In this document: piece by piece, positions 63,023 through 64,000 of the stretch
Position numbering within the stretch: position 1 is the stretch's first letter
How the letters are laid out: each line of letters opens with the position of its first letter
Assembly: GCF_034355335.1 (NCBI RefSeq)
Contig: NZ_CP136422.1
Location: 2,173,001-2,237,000 of the forward strand
Direction: 5' to 3'
Length of the DNA stretch: 64,000 nt
DNA from: Blautia coccoides
Lineage (GTDB): Bacteria; Bacillota; Clostridia; Lachnospirales; Lachnospiraceae
The notes under the pieces: generated by a model
Seen by the model: only the letters and a program-made list of their open reading frames with translations
What the model was told of the DNA's origin: nothing
The model's database searches: none
Position numbers and translations under genes: made by a program

Positions 63023-64000
63023 ATGCCGATTACTTTTAATAAAGAACAAAATTTATTTTCCATAAGCAGCAGGCACACAACTTATGTGATCGCCATCACG
63101 GACGAGACATATTTGTGTCACGCTTATTATGGAAAACGAATAGGAGGGGCGGATTTTCGTTATCTGCTGAGAGAAGACGAGGCACCTTTTGTCCCCAGCC
63201 GCAACAAGAGAGAGAAAAATTCCTTTTTAGATATGGCGCCCATGGAGTATCCGGAGACGGGAATGGGCGATTACCGGGAATCTGCTTTCTGTATGCGAAA
63301 CATGACAGGACACCGGGCCAGTGAGCTGAAGTATAAGGAACATCGGATCCTGGAAGGAAAACCGGAGCTGGAAGGACTGCCGGCAACATTTGGCACAAAA
63401 GAGGAGTGTACTACGCTTCAGATCATTTGTGAAGATATGTTGACCAAGGTGGAAGTGTGTCTGCAATATACCATATTTGAGGAAGAAGATGCGCTTACCC
63501 GTTCAGTTTTGGTTGAAAATAAAGGAACGGAGACCGTGTATCTGGAGAAGGTCTTAAGTGCCTGTCTGGATATGGCGGATCAGAAATTCGAGGCAGTCAG
63601 CCTGCACGGTTCCTGGGCGAGAGAAAGGCATATCCAAAGGACCCCTCTCTCCTACGGAAGATTCAATGCAGCATCCTTCAAAGGGGAATCCAGTCATCAG
63701 GAGCATCCGTTTCTGGCGCTGGTAACACCGGATACAACGCAGACGGCCGGGGAAGTCTATGCCATGAATTTTGTCTATTCCGGTAATTTTATCGGACAGG
63801 TGGAAAAAAATCAGTTTGACAGCGTGCGTATGACCATGGGAATCCACCCAGAAGGTTTTGAATGGAAGCTTCTTCCGGGAGAGTCTTTTACAGCTCCCGA
63901 GGTGGTCCTGGTCTATTCGGATGAAGGTTTGGGTAAGATGACCAGGTGTTTCCACGATTTATATAGATCACATCTGATCAGAAGTCCATATGTGCATAAA
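63023..64000 (+). CDS. GH36 alpha-galactosidase, N-terminal part (runs off window)
   Basis: 326 residues are visible from ATG 63023, behind AGAAGGAGAATAACT, and the frame is open at the window end. They make up the N-terminal super-sandwich of GH36 (NLFSISSRHTTYVIAITDET, YPETGMGDYRESAF, ARERHIQRTPLSYGRF and TPDTTQTAGEVYAMNFVYSG). The catalytic barrel lies beyond the window. It would remove alpha-1,6-galactose from galactomanno-oligosaccharides before phosphorolysis. There is no signal peptide. Confidence 0.9.
   Translation, partial: MPITFNKEQNLFSISSRHTTYVIAITDETYLCHAYYGKRIGGADFRYLLREDEAPFVPSRNKREKNSFLDMAPMEYPETGMGDYRESAFCMRNMTGHRASELKYKEHRILEGKPELEGLPATFGTKEECTTLQIICEDMLTKVEVCLQYTIFEEEDALTRSVLVENKGTETVYLEKVLSACLDMADQKFEAVSLHGSWARERHIQRTPLSYGRFNAASFKGESSHQEHPFLALVTPDTTQTAGEVYAMNFVYSGNFIGQVEKNQFDSVRMTMGIHPEGFEWKLLPGESFTAPEVVLVYSDEGLGKMTRCFHDLYRSHLIRSPYVHK

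Overview
The window looks like the chromosome of a gut Lachnospiraceae bacterium (Clostridia; Roseburia/Blautia-like). The basis is the type of glycan-utilisation genes, the YesM/YesN-type two-component systems, sugar ABC transporters with no ATPase gene of their own, large serine recombinases and strong AGGAGG ribosome binding sites. Species cannot be fixed from the sequence alone, and no rRNA or tRNA gene was seen.

Region 1 (1-19.1 kb) is an arabinoxylan/acetyl-glucuronoxylan utilisation locus. It holds an AraC regulator (cut by the window edge), a GH3 beta-xylosidase, a CE20-type acetylesterase, the collapsed remnant of a GH115 alpha-glucuronidase, a YesM/YesN-type sensor kinase and response regulator, a lipoprotein solute-binding protein with two permeases, a GH8 reducing-end xylose-releasing enzyme, a GH43 xylosidase, a second solute-binding paralogue anchored by an N-terminal membrane helix, and a GH43_12-type arabinofuranosidase. 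Oligosaccharides would be sensed by the kinase, imported, then trimmed in the cytoplasm.

Region 2 (19.1-35.9 kb) is a mobile-element island. An IS1634-like transposase lies next to an ISAs1-type element (13-bp inverted repeats, 9-bp target duplication), which itself contains a 196-bp MITE (17-bp perfect inverted repeats, 10-bp target duplication). Then come an MNT/HEPN toxin-antitoxin pair and an integrative-element module: a sigma-like regulator behind a hairpin-masked RBS, about 500 nt of hairpin-rich non-coding DNA, a MazF-like toxin with a small partner gene, three consecutive large serine recombinases and the C-terminal stub of a tyrosine integrase. Two GNAT acetyltransferases and an IS1182 element follow.

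Region 3 (35.9-40.4 kb) carries an Agr/LytTR-type two-component system, a divergent pseudo-receiver protein, a patatin-like phospholipase, a conserved-looking small protein and decayed fragments.

Region 4 (40.4-47.4 kb) is a GntR-controlled operon: split transketolase, beta-hydroxyacid dehydrogenase, KdgT-type permease, amidohydrolase and D-2-hydroxyacid dehydrogenase. The substrate cannot be assigned; a sugar acid or hydroxy-acid conjugate is likely. A palindromic candidate operator is shared with the gntR promoter side.

Region 5 (47.5-51.4 kb) has an SDR oxidoreductase with an AraC regulator, a divergent MATE exporter and a hexapeptide sugar acetyltransferase.

Region 6 (51.6-64 kb) is a beta-mannan oligosaccharide locus: LacI regulator, ABC binding protein and two permeases, GH130 mannooligosaccharide phosphorylase, AGE-family 2-epimerase, GH130 mannosylglucose phosphorylase, a membrane-anchored protein of unknown function, phosphohexomutase, mannose-6-phosphate isomerase and the start of a GH36 alpha-galactosidase. 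Together they give a full phosphorolytic route from galactosylated manno-oligosaccharides to fructose-6-phosphate.
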